A DNA stretch of 26,387 nt from Branchiostoma floridae (GCF_000003815.2 NC_049981.1:14866280-14892666); one strand, 5' to 3'. Positions 10,650-20,492 are shown, numbered from the stretch's first letter. The notes: generated by a model not told the origin, from the sequence alone. Made by a program: numbers and translations.

Positions 10650-10668
10650 GTTGATTCAGTACAGTTAC
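10650..10668 (-). other. 5' UTR part of first coding exon, copy 2
   Basis: TATTTTTCACAG is a strong 3' splice site followed by GTAACTGTACTGAATCAAC and the ATG. The arrangement implies a spliced leader exon upstream. Confidence 0.6.
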
Positions 10669-10874
10669 CTGTGAAAAATAACATGCAAGCGATTTAACAC
10701 TTTTGTAGCCTTCACAGCGGAAATCGCGGATTGGACCACTTATATAATAATAACTTTATAGCACAACAATTGTACGACGTACAAAGTATGGCATCTACAT
10801 AACTACAGTTCTATAGCTTAACTTCAGGCTTATCTAGCTAATACAGGAGTATTAGGAGTATATAAAAAAAACGG

Positions 10875-10919
10875 AAAAGACCCAGAGAACAAGCTCATGA
10901 TGGAGGGAATAGGTCTTTT
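10875..10919. repeat. 45-bp core with AAAAGACC/GGTCTTTT arms, upstream of copy 2
   Basis: The 8-bp arms are exact reverse complements around a 29-bp spacer containing GAGAACAAGCTCATGATGGA. It is the same core as at 9584-9628 and 22988-23032. Confidence 0.7.
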
Positions 10920-11029
10920 CTTTTTATAACAGCGCGCAACAGGTGAGAGAGAGATAAAGAAAACGCACTTGAAATAACCCCCGGCCCGTGAGATTCTTCT
11001 GATCGGACATCAAAACGGTCCAGACTTAC

Positions 11030-11306
11030 CGACTAGTCTAAATACAGTCAAACCTGTATTAGCGGCCACCTCTGCAGCCACCTGGCCATAGTGGCCACTT
11101 TTTGTCGGTCCCTCGGATTTTTCCCATTAACCTAAGCATTAAGAAATAGTATATAGCGGTCACCTGGTCAACACGGCCACACAATTTTTGGTCCCGTGGA
11201 TACAGAAACACTGCTGATTCACGTGGCTGATTACGGCCTCGGCGGCCAGCCAGCACGCATTTGGGTACTAGTATAGTTACCCATCCTCTGTGTCATTGAC
11301 CCCAGC
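11030..11306 (-). other. Candidate non-coding 5' UTR exon of copy 2
   Basis: On the minus strand, GACTAGTCG is followed by a perfect GTAAGT donor (exon end 11030), and a TTTCTCGCAG acceptor-like site sits at 11307. The implied intron to the first coding exon is 361 bp, similar to the other introns of this gene. Both sites are kept in unit B (donor at 23139). The exon would include the pogo-like repeat fragment. A second donor candidate exists further upstream at 13744, so this is unproven. Confidence 0.3.
11045..11268. mobile_element. Truncated pogo/mariner-like repeat (unit A copy)
   Basis: It begins TA then CAGTCAAACCTGTATTAGCG and GCCACCT, typical of the end of a Tc1/mariner-pogo MITE whose TIR starts CAGT. 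Internal GGCCAC-rich blocks alternate with AT-rich ones. The expected matching right end (CGGCCAC...GACTG) is missing, so the right part is decayed or truncated. The homologue in unit B starts at 23154. Confidence 0.5.
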
Positions 11307-11631
11307 CTGCGAGAAATTGCATAGACCAGGATAGATTTGCCCCGAACAGTAGGCAAACATTATGCCCCTTAACAACCTTTATCATTTGTTTTCTCTGCGG
11401 TACACTTTACAAAAACAAATGTTGACACAGTGGTCAGGACGCTAGGTATGGTGCACCATCACCAATAGCTCACTCGGCTTACACAGACAAAACACACAGA
11501 CTGGTCAACCATGACACGGAAGAGCATGTCAGTCTTTTCGTCCGTCCGAAAATTTGAAACAAAGACAAAAATAAAGAGATTTACTCGAGAAAATTCACAT
11601 TAAAGACAAGCAAACAATTTGGTTCGCGCCT

Positions 11632-12515
11632 TGGCCGCCCCCCCCCCGGAAAATATGTTGGGGGTGGGGGGGTGGTCGTCGCCCCTCCTAGAAAGCAAGC
11701 TGAAACCTTGTGTATTTTTTGATGATGGAAATTTCATTAAATCAACCTAGTCTTACGGCAAAATTTACCCCCGAAAATGCAAGAAATGGCGTTTCAGAGA
11801 GTCCCGATATCAAAATTTCGCCAAACTTCCCTTGTGACGGCCCCGTCTTCGGCGCAGGACAATATGTTGCGGGAGCGTCGCTCTCAAAAATCTTTTACGT
11901 TGAATTTAACTATCGTACTTAGCTTAGTTGACAAGCAGAATGTGGCCCCCAAAATGCAGGAAATGACGTTTCAGACTGTCAAGATTTCAAAATTTTCTCC
12001 GGACCTTTCTAGTGATAATTGCGCCTCGGGCGCTCACAACGACATGGTGAAAATTTGTGTGGGTCATCGCCCTCAAACAATTTCTTTCTTTGACAAAAAT
12101 GTCATTAGATTTAGCATAGTCTGCCAGCAAAATTTGTACAGAAAATGACATTTCAGAGGGTGCAGATTTTGAAATTTCCCCAGACCAACCTTGCGACAGC
12201 TCGCACCTTCGGTACTCGAAATCAAGAAAACATTTTGTGGGCATCGCCCTCGCTATTAAAAACCATGTGTCTTTCTTACAGAATTGCCATCAAATCTAGC
12301 TTAGCCTGGCAGCAAAATTTGCCCGTCAAAACGCAGGAAATGGCGTTCAAGTTAGAGGGTCAAGATTTCAAATTTTCCCGGGGGAGCATGCCCCTGGACC
12401 CCCCTAGGATTGTCGCGCCGGAGGTGCGACGGGTAGCGCCCTCGGCGCTACATGTACTGCAAAATTCTGTCAGTTAAGTTCGCCCCCCATACGAAATTTC
12501 GTGCCGCCGCCTCTG
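11632..12515. repeat. Unit A-specific block with four degenerate ~180-bp tandem repeats
   Basis: The block lies between C-rich ends (CCCCCCCCCC near 11640 and GCGCCCCCC-like sequence near 12480). Inside, a motif like AAAATGCAGGAAATGACGTT recurs at about 11775, 11952, 12135 and 12329, a period of 177-190 bp, each copy followed by TCAAGATTTCAAAATTT-like sequence. The last copy runs into CCCGGGGGAGCATGCCCC, which is itself nearly palindromic. Unit B has an unrelated ~58-bp stretch at this place. Open frames here are not conserved and I take them as chance. It looks like a satellite-bearing non-autonomous element; family not identified. Confidence 0.6.
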
Positions 12516-12720
12516 CATGACGAAATCGAACGAAAAAACTTCTCTTCAAGCAGAGGTGTCAAGCATAAAGAAAAGCTGACAAAATAGAAGGGTCGACAAA
12601 TGTCTAGAGACTGTGGTCTAGAGGGTTTTACGCTGGGAAGGTCTTCTGTCGGAAAGGTGTTATGTTTTGACAGACTGGTTTTGAGAGGTCGGAATACGCC
12701 GCGATGGGGGCTACAGTGTT

Positions 12721-12780
12721 ACGTCATACCGGGTCCAGACAAGAGCCAGACAGGAGCCTTGCGTGGTGGAAATTTCCACC
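12721..12780. promoter_or_regulatory. CRE-like plus Rel-like motif pair upstream of copy 2
   Basis: ACGTCAT at 12721-12727 is followed by CTTGCGT and the perfect 16-bp palindrome GGTGGAAATTTCCACC at 12765-12780, whose centre GGAAATTTCC fits a Rel/NF-kB site. It is about 2.1 kb upstream of the ATG and is conserved in unit B and in part upstream of copy 1. Confidence 0.4.
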
Positions 12781-13326
12781 GGCTCTGTGCACGTGGCCTT
12801 TTTAATAGTCGCATGTGCAGCACGCCCAAGTGGATAATTTCATAGGGCGCTGAGGCTGAGCACAGTACCGACAGAAATTGTAGCACAGCACGCACACTTA
12901 TAAGATTGGACACAAGCCTTTTCGAAAACTCTAGAAATCAACATTGATTAATACTTAACACGGGGCAAAAACCAAGTATTGCATAAATGTGCTGTTTCTT
13001 CCCTTTTCAGTAATTCGAAATTCATGTAGCCGAAGAGACCGAAAAAATGAAACAGGGATACAGTAGTTTCTTTGTTGGTCGGACCGGTTACCGTAATATG
13101 CAGAAGTCATTGTTACATTCTTATATCTTAAACTGTTTGCCACTTTAAAGACAACGCGTTACCAACAAAACTTAAATGCACTGCGCATGCTATGAGCTAT
13201 ATTAATGAGCTATTTTTCTACACTGCAATTGTGGAACGACGACAAAAAGTGTCTTCTCAACACCTGGTAAAAAAAATAAAACACTACTATTAAAAATGCA
13301 CATAAGAAGCCTGATACAGCACGTTT

Positions 13327-13713
13327 CAGGGCTCGAAATACTGGGTGCATGTGCACCCAAGTGCACCCAAAATTGGAGCTGTGCACCCAATCATTTTCAA
13401 ACATTTTCTTGGGTTTATGAATGTAAATAATAAAAGATATCAAAGTGTACAATTATACATCATATTCTTGACATCTAAGGGTTAGAAAGATGATAAAAAT
13501 GTCTGTCATTGTACTTGTTTAAGAATTTGATAGCATGTAACTATGTTTTGTTATTAGGTTTTTCTGACATTCTACTTAAAATTTAAGTGGTGCACCCAAA
13601 AATATTTTGGTGCACCCAATGAGTTTTTATCAGTTAAAAGCTCCTTGGTGCACCCAATTTTTTAAGCTGGGTGCACCAGTGCACCTAATCCCCAAAATGA
13701 ATTTCGAGCCCTG
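13327..13713. mobile_element. 387-bp TIR element (hAT-like MITE) inserted in unit A
   Basis: The ends are perfect 13-bp inverted repeats, CAGGGCTCGAAAT and its complement. The flanks are ACGTTT (13321-13326) and ACGATT (13714-13719), a near-matching 6-bp duplication; unit B shows the empty site as CAGCACATTTAGTGG near 24596. Subterminal regions carry many copies of GTGCACCCAA in both orientations, resembling transposase-binding repeats of hAT elements. There is no coding capacity; small open frames such as 13202-13390 are by-products. The TIR type suggests hAT, but hAT normally makes an 8-bp duplication, so the superfamily is tentative. Confidence 0.8.
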
Positions 13714-13743
13714 ACGATTAGTGGTAAAGTATAAATGCCTTAC

Positions 13744-13893
13744 CTTACTTTGCACGTAGCGTTTGTAGTTATCAGATTCTACTGTTCTTGCACGAAGGAT
13801 GTGCAGAGTGTCAAAGTGTCCGTAGTAAAGTCCAGCACTAGACGCTAGACGACCACTGTTTGCTCAGACCACCATAAAGAGCGACATTTGCAT
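13744..13893 (-). promoter_or_regulatory. Candidate leader exon and octamer-containing promoter, copy 2
   Basis: On the minus strand, CGTGCAAAGTAAG runs into a GTAAGG donor (exon end 13744). About 140 bp upstream is the octamer ATGCAAAT (plus strand ATTTGCAT, 13886-13893), next to TCAAT and CAGCTG. All are conserved in unit B (donor 24629, octamer 24771-24778). The exon could read as protein (GHFDTLHILR), but four of five differences from unit B would change residues, so a non-coding leader is more likely. Whether it belongs to the methyltransferase transcript is unknown. Confidence 0.3.
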
Positions 13894-14209
13894 GATTGAC
13901 AGCTGGGTGAGATAAAACCACAGTGATGGGCGTGTCTTCACGTCTGATGAAATCGTTTCTTTGTGACGTCCTGTATTCTACTTGAATTTAGTTCTTCCTT
14001 TAATATCCTCTCTGGTCGTCTTACCACCCCCTTAAGATTTTCGTAGACCACCTTGAGTTGAATTTACCGTGAGTTTAGTGGGATACTCTTCAGAAACTGA
14101 ATATTCATATGCATGTTACCTGAACTGAAGATACCAGGGTTTTCTACTACTTATTCTAATGAATGAATGACATCACGAATCTCATTAGTACTCATTAGTA
14201 AAACAAGAG

Positions 14210-14217
14210 CTGATTGG
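14210..14217. promoter_or_regulatory. Inverted CCAAT box
   Basis: CTGATTGG followed by TCAAATG is a good NF-Y type site (CCAATCAG on the minus strand). It is identical at 25089-25096 in unit B. It lies between the minus-strand leader exon candidate and the plus-strand candidate start at 15404. Confidence 0.35.
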
Positions 14218-15055
14218 TCAAATGCGTGTAAATTTCCGTCGACCTACTTAAGCTATGACATTGTATTCCCGGCAAAACGGCTACTTTTGTCTGAAGTAGA
14301 AATGACGCCTGTTGTTGAAAGCAGATGAATATGAATAATTAAAATTCATGCACTAGATCACAGAAAAGGCGAAAGGATATCCCTAATTCTGAAATACAGA
14401 GATCTCAGAGTTACCTTATGTCGTCATGACAGGATTACAAGCTAAGGGATGACCTACTTCTCTTTGGTGAATTGAAGCTGTAGCCTTGGGCGGTAGCTGT
14501 CTGGTATGAGGTTCAACCGTTCATGTACAATTTTACCCAGCTAAACTAATATCAGTTCACAGGCTGTAGATGTCAGGTATAAGGTTCCAAATGTAAAGAA
14601 TTTCCTCTTAGCTAAACTAATATCAGGTACAGGAATGTGTGAATTACTCCATTTCTCCTATGAAATAAAGAAACACGGGGAGGTTTGTGCAACAAGAAGT
14701 ATTCTATTCCTCCCTATAATCTGCTTTGTAGAAATAAGGAAGTGAAATGGTTATGTGTAGTCAATGAAGTAACTATCATTGGTGTGATGTTATGTTGCAG
14801 ATCTAGCCTGAATGCCCGCGAACACTCCCTTTTCGTCATACCGCGAACATTTCCCACTTTACAGTAGTTGATAGTTAGCGCGCGTGTGTTTGTGTGTGTG
14901 GGGAGGGGGGCTGTGGTACTGGGTTGACAACTTTATCCTTTATGGATAGCAACTTCACAGCGGCAGAAGAAGATTAGAAGACACACTTCTTGAAAGTTCT
15001 TAGTCTATAAACGAACATACCCTCGCCTGTGTAACAAAATGAGCGGCGGGCGATA

Positions 15056-15388
15056 TCAGCCGAAAAAAACGGCCGAAAAAAAGTGTTTGACACAGAGGTG
15101 TAACGTTATCCATACGACTCTTGTGGAATTCATTCGATCCACTGCTAAGAAACATACGAATTTTACAAATCCCACGCGATCCACGTCAATATCTGCCTTC
15201 TTGTAGAAATATATCATATTGAAGTATGTTCCACCATGTTGAGAAACTGCACTGGCTTCAACAAGACAGCGGTAAACAAAATTCCCATAGGGAATCTCAG
15301 TGTGTATTCCTACTGTGAACACTACAAAGTTCTCATTTTTTTTGGTGCTTTCTGAAATTCTGAAAGGTTTTGAATTTGGAAGAGCCAA
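15056..15388 (-). CDS. Unit A-specific 110-codon open frame, possible TE-derived fragment
   Basis: The frame reads protein-like stretches such as NFVVFTVGIHTEIPYGNFVY and YFNMIYFYKKADIDVD. It occupies a block (about 14996-15378) that in unit B is replaced by about 55 bp of unrelated sequence, so it is either an insertion here or a deletion there. The first residues, MALPNS, come from flanking DNA shared with unit B. I recognise no domain; a fragment of a transposon protein or a chance frame are both possible. Confidence 0.25.
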   Translation of the reverse strand: MALPNSKPFRISESTKKNENFVVFTVGIHTEIPYGNFVYRCLVEASAVSQHGGTYFNMIYFYKKADIDVDRVGFVKFVCFLAVDRMNSTRVVWITLHLCVKHFFSAVFFG

Positions 15389-15398
15389 ACAATGCTTT

Positions 15399-15410
15399 CA
15401 ACATGGCGGA
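15399..15410 (+). promoter_or_regulatory. YY1-like CAACATGGCGGA element
   Basis: CAACATGGCGGA fits the AANATGGCGG YY1 motif that often marks transcript starts of TATA-less promoters. The surrounding segment is conserved in unit B (25962-25973). Just downstream, ATGGCAAACGTTAACACC is followed by a GTGAGT donor-like site. This may mark a plus-strand transcript start; no downstream exon was found. Confidence 0.25.
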
Positions 15411-15645
15411 GACAGCAAGTACAAAATTCATATAACAATGGCAAACGTTAACACCGTGAGTAAATTCAAATACAAAAGTATAGGAAACCTCCATGAAATA
15501 TTTAGAGCTTTTGTAAATTTTATGCAAATGACATGCACATTTACATAATTTATGCATGGTGATGTTCATTATTGACTAACATACACATGTCACAAGTATA
15601 AAATTCCCATCTTAGTCATCATCTTAAGCGGTTTGCAATTTTTGC

Positions 15646-16490
15646 GTTTATTATGGAAATCAGTTCCTCCGTAGCATACTATCTGCTGATGTTCCATCTA
15701 TCATAATTTACATGTGTTATAATGATTGAAGTCCAGTTATTGAAAACAATGGAATTATACAATTTCCTCATTAATTATGCATATTAAGTCCTCATTTGTA
15801 TAACATGCATATCATTATAAACAACTTTGCCCAAGCTACCTGCATGCCTAAAATGATGCCTTGATAATGCCAATCCGTCAATCCTTTCTGCAGTTATCCT
15901 CTCTGGAATGTCTTGACAGAAACGCCCCTACAGTTCCGAAATTAAATGTTAGGGGATGAAACGTATTCCACTTTGTCATGATACTGAAAGCTATCTACCA
16001 CTAAAATGTAAAGACCATATCATGTCCGGGACAAAAGATACATTGAAAAAGCTGCTATGACAGATTATTCTTAATACTTATGCAAATGTACTCCTATTTT
16101 GCATAATTAGTATTTCCTTTTGTACAACATTGTCTAAGGTACCTACATACCAAAAATGATGAAAATTTGTTGTTCCCTTCTAGAGTTATCCACTTATTTC
16201 ACTTATTATGAGCACAAGAGCTATCTAATACTCAAAACTCATGACCATAGCTTGTTCAGAGCACGAGATAGCAAAACTGGAAGTTGCGCTGCAGTACCAA
16301 GGGAAGCCGCTAGGGGGCTCCAAATCTACTCATTTCCAGCTTTCATCACACTCCACCAACACACACTAAGTATGAAACCAATTCACCCAGCCGTTCTCGG
16401 GTTATCTTGTTCACAAACAGGCAGACACACACACAAACGCTACTGAAAATATAACCTCCACGACATTTCATGGAGGTAATTATTGAAATT
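15646..16490. repeat. Interspersed-repeat cluster with ~300-bp degenerate period
   Basis: Two diverged copies, at about 15770-15900 and 16070-16195, share the order TTATGCA..., TTTGTA(C/T)AACAT, GCTACCTGCAT/GGTACCTACAT, AAAATGATG and AGTTATCC. A third partial copy ends with a CACACACAAACGCTACTGAA stretch and ATAACCTCCACGACATTTCA followed by TGGAGGTAAT, an imperfect inverted repeat closing the cluster. The 96-codon frame at 16156-16446 lies inside it and is not a credible gene. The family is unidentified. Confidence 0.55.
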
Positions 16491-17380
16491 AGGGCAATGC
16501 AGGGGGTAACAGTGTTTACCAGAGGTAGCGGCTCATAATGAATTACCTAAAATCTGTGCGCATAACTGTTAATTAGATGCTGACATTGCCTAGCCTCAAC
16601 CAGGCCTTTCTACGGAGGTCGTTGAATTTGGCAAAAATCGGAAAAATTGGCCAGGGGGTCAGTTCACGCTTAGGTTCATGAGCGTTCGTGTGGCTGCGCG
16701 GCCGGCCTACTCTTCTGGTAGCAAAACTCCCTGGCAGATTATTCCGAGTCCATGATAGCAGGCATACTCAGTCTGGCGTTAGTCTGGTAGAGGCTAGACC
16801 TTGCCTACAGTGAGTCAAACTTAAACATCGAGGTCCGGCCTCTAACCGGTACTGATGTGATATTGAACACCACAGCTTCCCTGCTGTTCCAGCCATGTCA
16901 TGTCTACATATGCATTGAAGGAAACATAAAAAAACGTCTGCGAACGACGCGTGAAATCTTTTCATCTCTCGGAAAGAGAATTTTCCATACTATTAGGTTT
17001 TGGTAACTATGCATTTGGTTCAAACGAAGTAGAAACGGTTAGTCTGGTAATCGTTGCTTCTGGCCATGAAATGTACCAGTTCTGTCTCATTGCCAAACAA
17101 CTTGTCGCCTTCCGTTCGGTCAGACAAATATCGACATATCTCATATTGCGTGGCAATAATGAAGCCTTTTATAAACATACGCCAAAGCTCACGTTATTTT
17201 GGCCATTGTTGTTCCCGCGAAGCCCTTTTGAAAATCAGTAGGTAAGAGGCGAGAAAGCCGCGTGTAAGGAAGACGCTAGAACTGTGATCAGAGCTGTGAG
17301 AGTCTCTTCGCATCTGAACCAGACAGAATTGGGTAGATGACTTTAAGGAGGGAACTTAAATAGGAGGCCCTTAAGTTGAC
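16491..17380. other. Intergenic, no supported feature
   Basis: Short open frames overlap on both strands without recognisable domains or splice structure. Confidence 0.4.
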
Positions 17381-17388
17381 CCGGACAC

Positions 17389-17506
17389 ACAGACAGAGAG
17401 AGGCACAGAGAGAGAGAGACAGACAGACAAACAGAGACAGACAGAGAGAGACAGACAGACAGATAGACAGACAGACAGACAGAGAGAGACAGAGAGATAG
17501 AGAGAC
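17389..17506. repeat. (GACA)n/(GA)n microsatellite
   Basis: Interleaved GACA and GAGA units cover nearly 120 bp. The long Leu/Ser/Cys-rich minus-strand frames across it are artefacts of the repeat. Confidence 0.95.
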
Positions 17507-18101
17507 CCTTGGCATTGGCCAGACTTATCGTCAGTGAAAGATACATCCAGTAAAGCCACAGTATTCTGATATTATCATCGTTTTCAGCGGAAAACTTCCA
17601 TGTTATATGTAGAGGCGTCATCTATCGGAATTCGCTGGCATGATCCTGACGAGGACTCTATATTTAGATGTCGGTGAAAAGATTTGCCAGCGTATGTCGG
17701 CAATTATCCGGCCGTGCAATAATGCGAATTTACCCAGATGGGCTTCACTAACACGGGCAAAGGGGCCAATAGGTGGTGTTGGAAGGCAGAACCATTCACC
17801 CGGGCACGAAAACCGACTGCTATGTCCGTCTGTAGGACGATTTGAGGTTTCTGAGGACGTGAGGACGATCAAGAAGGTTAAGGGATAGGTGAGGTGAGGT
17901 GAGGTGAGGGGACGTGAGGACGATGTGACTGTCGATGTAAGGTTTTCCGATCTGGTGTCAAGAACTTAAAACCAACGCAAATATTTCTTCTTAACGCAAA
18001 AAAATATTTCCCCACGACCTTACATGCAATTACTGCTATTAGGACAGGTAGATAGAGAGCGATTTTTATTGAATCCGAGTATGTCAAAGTACACGCACAC
18101 A
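17507..18101. other. Intergenic, with short (GTGAG)n run
   Basis: A GTGAG run of about five units is at 17886-17910. Between 17618 and 17888 both strands are open for more than 80 codons, but neither frame has recognisable content. Confidence 0.4.
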
Positions 18102-18122
18102 TACATATATATATATATATAT
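18102..18122. repeat. (TA)n microsatellite
   Basis: ATACATATATATATATATAT sequence with about nine TA units. Confidence 0.85.
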
Positions 18123-18204
18123 CGACCTCACACAGTATCGCTTTAAGACTTTCTTTTGCTACTAATAACAATTTCATACATGATGTCGGTATTGAGCCTT
18201 TACA

Positions 18205-18449
18205 GGCAGTGAGTTATCGGCTTACTTGTACCGCGTATGCCAATTTTTAGCACGCATTTCAGTCAATTTGTCGACGATTCTTGACAAATTTTCGTGCAAT
18301 TATTATTATCCGACATTGGTGACCTTTCGTCGTGTAGATAAGCGAAGTCACTAATAATGGAGGGAATAGGGGCTGGTTTGGGAGTTTGGGATCCCGTGCA
18401 ATTCACCGAAGTGTGCGATTATCCGATCCGAATTAACTGGCTTCTACTG
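18205..18449. mobile_element. Decayed pogo/Tigger-like MITE
   Basis: The right end, read on the minus strand, is CAGTAGAAGCCAGTTAATTC followed by GGATAATCGCACAC, closely matching the left end of the element at 1860-2032, with TA flanking at 18450-18451. Inside, TTTCGTGCAATTATTATTAT matches that element's GGATAATTGCACGAAA in opposite orientation. The left end is poorly preserved and its position is approximate. Confidence 0.5.
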
Positions 18450-19190
18450 TATAATAATTCTTACCTATAATGAATTATAATGCAGATGATTGGGTCTTAC
18501 CACAACAAATGTGTTTTTATTGATTGAAAACTCAAGTCAAACTTCAATCAAAGACACATAAAACGACTTGTGCAAAGTATATCAATGTTGGTGACAATTT
18601 TTCCCCCATAGACTTAGAATTATCATAACGAAGGTGCCCTAACATGGAGCGTGCCCTAACATCACTTGGATTTTTCGCATGCACAACATGAAAATCGGAA
18701 GGTACATTCACGAAATCGTCTCACAGCGTTTGCCACTTACGTGAACGGTTCATGAACCGTAGGAATGCATTTCTTATCCAATGTGTTTTCTGTTAAAATT
18801 CATTCAATAAAGCTTGGCCATGAGCTGGCAACTAGCGATAGAGCACCGGGAGTTCGAGCGCGTGAAAAAGCGGGTCATGTTCAGGCACCCCCGCAAACTT
18901 ATCAACTTATACTTATATCCTTCTTAACAGGCCTTCTCTGGAACTTCGTGACTATTCAATATAACAATAACACAGCGGAAACTATGACAACAAACTATCT
19001 ATGCATGTAATTGAATCTGAAATAAGCACAAAATTGCATAAGCATTGAATTTTTCGATTAAGAAATGTACTGAACGAAGGAGACCGTCTAATTGGAATGC
19101 CGCCCCTCGGTTCTTTGAGAAACGTCCTTATGTACAAAAACTGACATTTCAATTGATACGTGGTGTTGATTTTTAGGGTAATACACGCGC
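18450..19190. other. Intergenic, with a perfect 16-bp palindrome
   Basis: ACGGTTCATGAACCGT at 18745-18760 is its own reverse complement. GTGCCCTAACAT occurs twice near 18634-18662. No gene is supported. Confidence 0.45.
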
Positions 19191-19194
19191 CTAT

Positions 19195-19421
19195 GTGTGT
19201 TTATGTTTGTGAGTGTGTGTGGATGCGCGCGCGTATGTGTGTTGTATGTTTGTGAGTATGTGTGGATGCGCGCGCGTATGTGTGTTGTATGTTTGTGAGT
19301 GTGTGTGGATACGGGCGCGTATGTGTGTTGTATGTTTGTGAGTGTGTGTGGATATGCGCGCGTATGTGTGTTGTATGTTTGTGAGTGTGTGTGGATGCGC
19401 GCGCATGTTTGTTGTATGTTT
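19195..19421. repeat. 43-bp minisatellite, about 5 copies
   Basis: TATGTTTGTGAG starts recur at 19202, 19245, 19288, 19331 and 19374, exactly 43 bp apart, with a shortened last unit. Each unit holds GTGTGTGG and GCGCGCGCGTATGTGTG, an alternating purine-pyrimidine stretch able to form Z-DNA. The His/Thr-rich minus-strand frames are repeat artefacts. It abuts the left end of unit B at 19422. Confidence 0.9.
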
Positions 19422-19705
19422 GATTATGTGTACTGCACGTGTTCGCACGTGAAGATGCCGGTATGTGCTCAAGCATTCGCTTACGTCTCTAACAACATTA
19501 GCACTGACCAGGATGGGATGGGAGGGGGGTGGTGAGCATATTACGGAAGCAAGCTGGAGGAAAACGTGCTCTGTTGAAGAGATCACTTTTATCAGTTCCA
19601 CATTTCCTTTCTGTAAACTTATTAAAGCATATGTAATTTTTTTTGGGGGGGGGGGGGGGAGGTATCCCCACACACCCACGATTGTTCCTTTTCCGGCCCT
19701 TGTTT

Positions 19706-19805
19706 NNNNNNNNNNNNNNNNNNNNNNNNNNNNNNNNNNNNNNNNNNNNNNNNNNNNNNNNNNNNNNNNNNNNNNNNNNNNNNNNNNNNNNNNNNNNNNN
19801 NNNNN
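19706..19805. other. Assembly gap of 100 N
   Basis: The gap follows a run of about 15 G. In unit A the corresponding bases are 7519-7629, 111 bp, so little real sequence is likely missing; 100 N is a common placeholder length. Confidence 0.98.
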
Positions 19806-20137
19806 GTATTCGGTCTGTTTGTTTGTCTTGGTGTGTGTTCAAATCTGATGCCCCGGCCGAGTACAAGCTTGTTCCCTGGCTCAGTTCAAACCGAAGACTG
19901 GATGACAGTTAGTAAACAACGGTTGGCACATGGCACAAGGCCAGGAACCGGTGGATAGCATGTGTCCGAAAGCGTCGCTTGCAATTCGGCGGCAATAAAT
20001 GGACATAGTTTTGTTATCAAGGGATAAAAAAGATAGAATTTCAAATTCTTACGAAGGCACATGTTGTTCGGTTTCTTGTTGACATATGAAACCGATTTTT
20101 ACCTTTCTTTCTTGCTCTCTTTAACGCTCGTTACTAG

Positions 20138-20258
20138 TACAACAAAAGTTGTCTGAAAACGGGTCAATGCCCACCTCCGTCGAAAGGCTGGAATTGAATT
20201 TGACGGGTATGCAGCTACTCACATTATCATTGGTGGAACTGATAAAGATCGCTCTATT
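20138..20258 (+). pseudogene. Frameshifted counterpart of the possible exon at 7909
   Basis: A pyrimidine-rich tract and TTACTAG acceptor-like site precede it, and a GTAAGG donor-like site follows, as in unit A. Compared with 7909-8075 it lacks 13 bp (near 20163) and 33 bp (near 20226), so the reading frame seen in unit A is lost. If the unit A exon is real, this copy is broken. Confidence 0.3.
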
Positions 20259-20479
20259 GTAAGGCGCTTTCATAGTTCCCCCACCCTACTCCCTGACTAT
20301 GGCGTGTTATTATTAGGCATGTTGAATGAGAGAATAAAAAAGCTAATTGATATAAAAGATAATTGATGCATGTGAATCCACCCAAATATCATCATATGAC
20401 AATTTCCTCTCTTTCTTCTCTAGCAAAGGATCACGAAAGAAATCGCCTGGAAACAACACCACAAATGACAGACATAAAG

Positions 20480-20492
20480 TTTATTCAATAAA
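20480..20492. terminator. Bidirectional poly(A) signal candidate (unit B)
   Basis: TTTATTCAATAAA as in unit A, about 430 bp beyond the copy 3 stop codon on the minus strand. Confidence 0.4.

Larger units (their letters stand above)
7251..15645. repeat. Segmental duplication unit A (contains methyltransferase copy 2)
   Basis: From GATTATGTGTACTGCACGTG at 7251, this unit aligns in direct orientation with 19422 onward, through the flank, all exons and introns, and the upstream region. Homology is still clear at 15600-15645 against the window's last bases, so the true right end is not visible. Identity is very high around the gene; the final intron is nearly base-for-base the same. Differences are mostly discrete indels: blocks at 9528-9651, about 11632-12515, 13327-13713 and about 14996-15378 are present here but absent or replaced in unit B. 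Confidence 0.9.

Noticed and set aside
12600-12845. Plus-strand frame starting MSR, also present at 23889
   Set aside because: Indels shift the frame between the two units, so protein sequence is not conserved.
13744-13870. Protein-coding reading of the candidate leader exon
   Set aside because: Four of five differences between units A and B would be non-synonymous and a stop lies just upstream, so a non-coding exon is more likely.
16156-16446. 96-codon plus-strand frame
   Set aside because: It lies within a degenerate repeat and ends in a CA-rich tract.
17288-17621. Long Leu/Ser/Cys-rich minus-strand open frames resembling a membrane protein
   Set aside because: They are read-through of the GACA/GAGA microsatellite in three frames.
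17618-17888. Frames open on both strands for more than 80 codons
   Set aside because: No recognisable domain, start context or splice sites; treated as chance.
19195-19421. Regularly spaced repeats considered as a CRISPR array
   Set aside because: The units are contiguous 43-bp tandem copies without unique spacers, in an animal genome.
19191-19679. 162-codon His/Thr-rich minus-strand frame
   Set aside because: It is created mainly by the 43-bp minisatellite; other frames of the same repeat are equally open.
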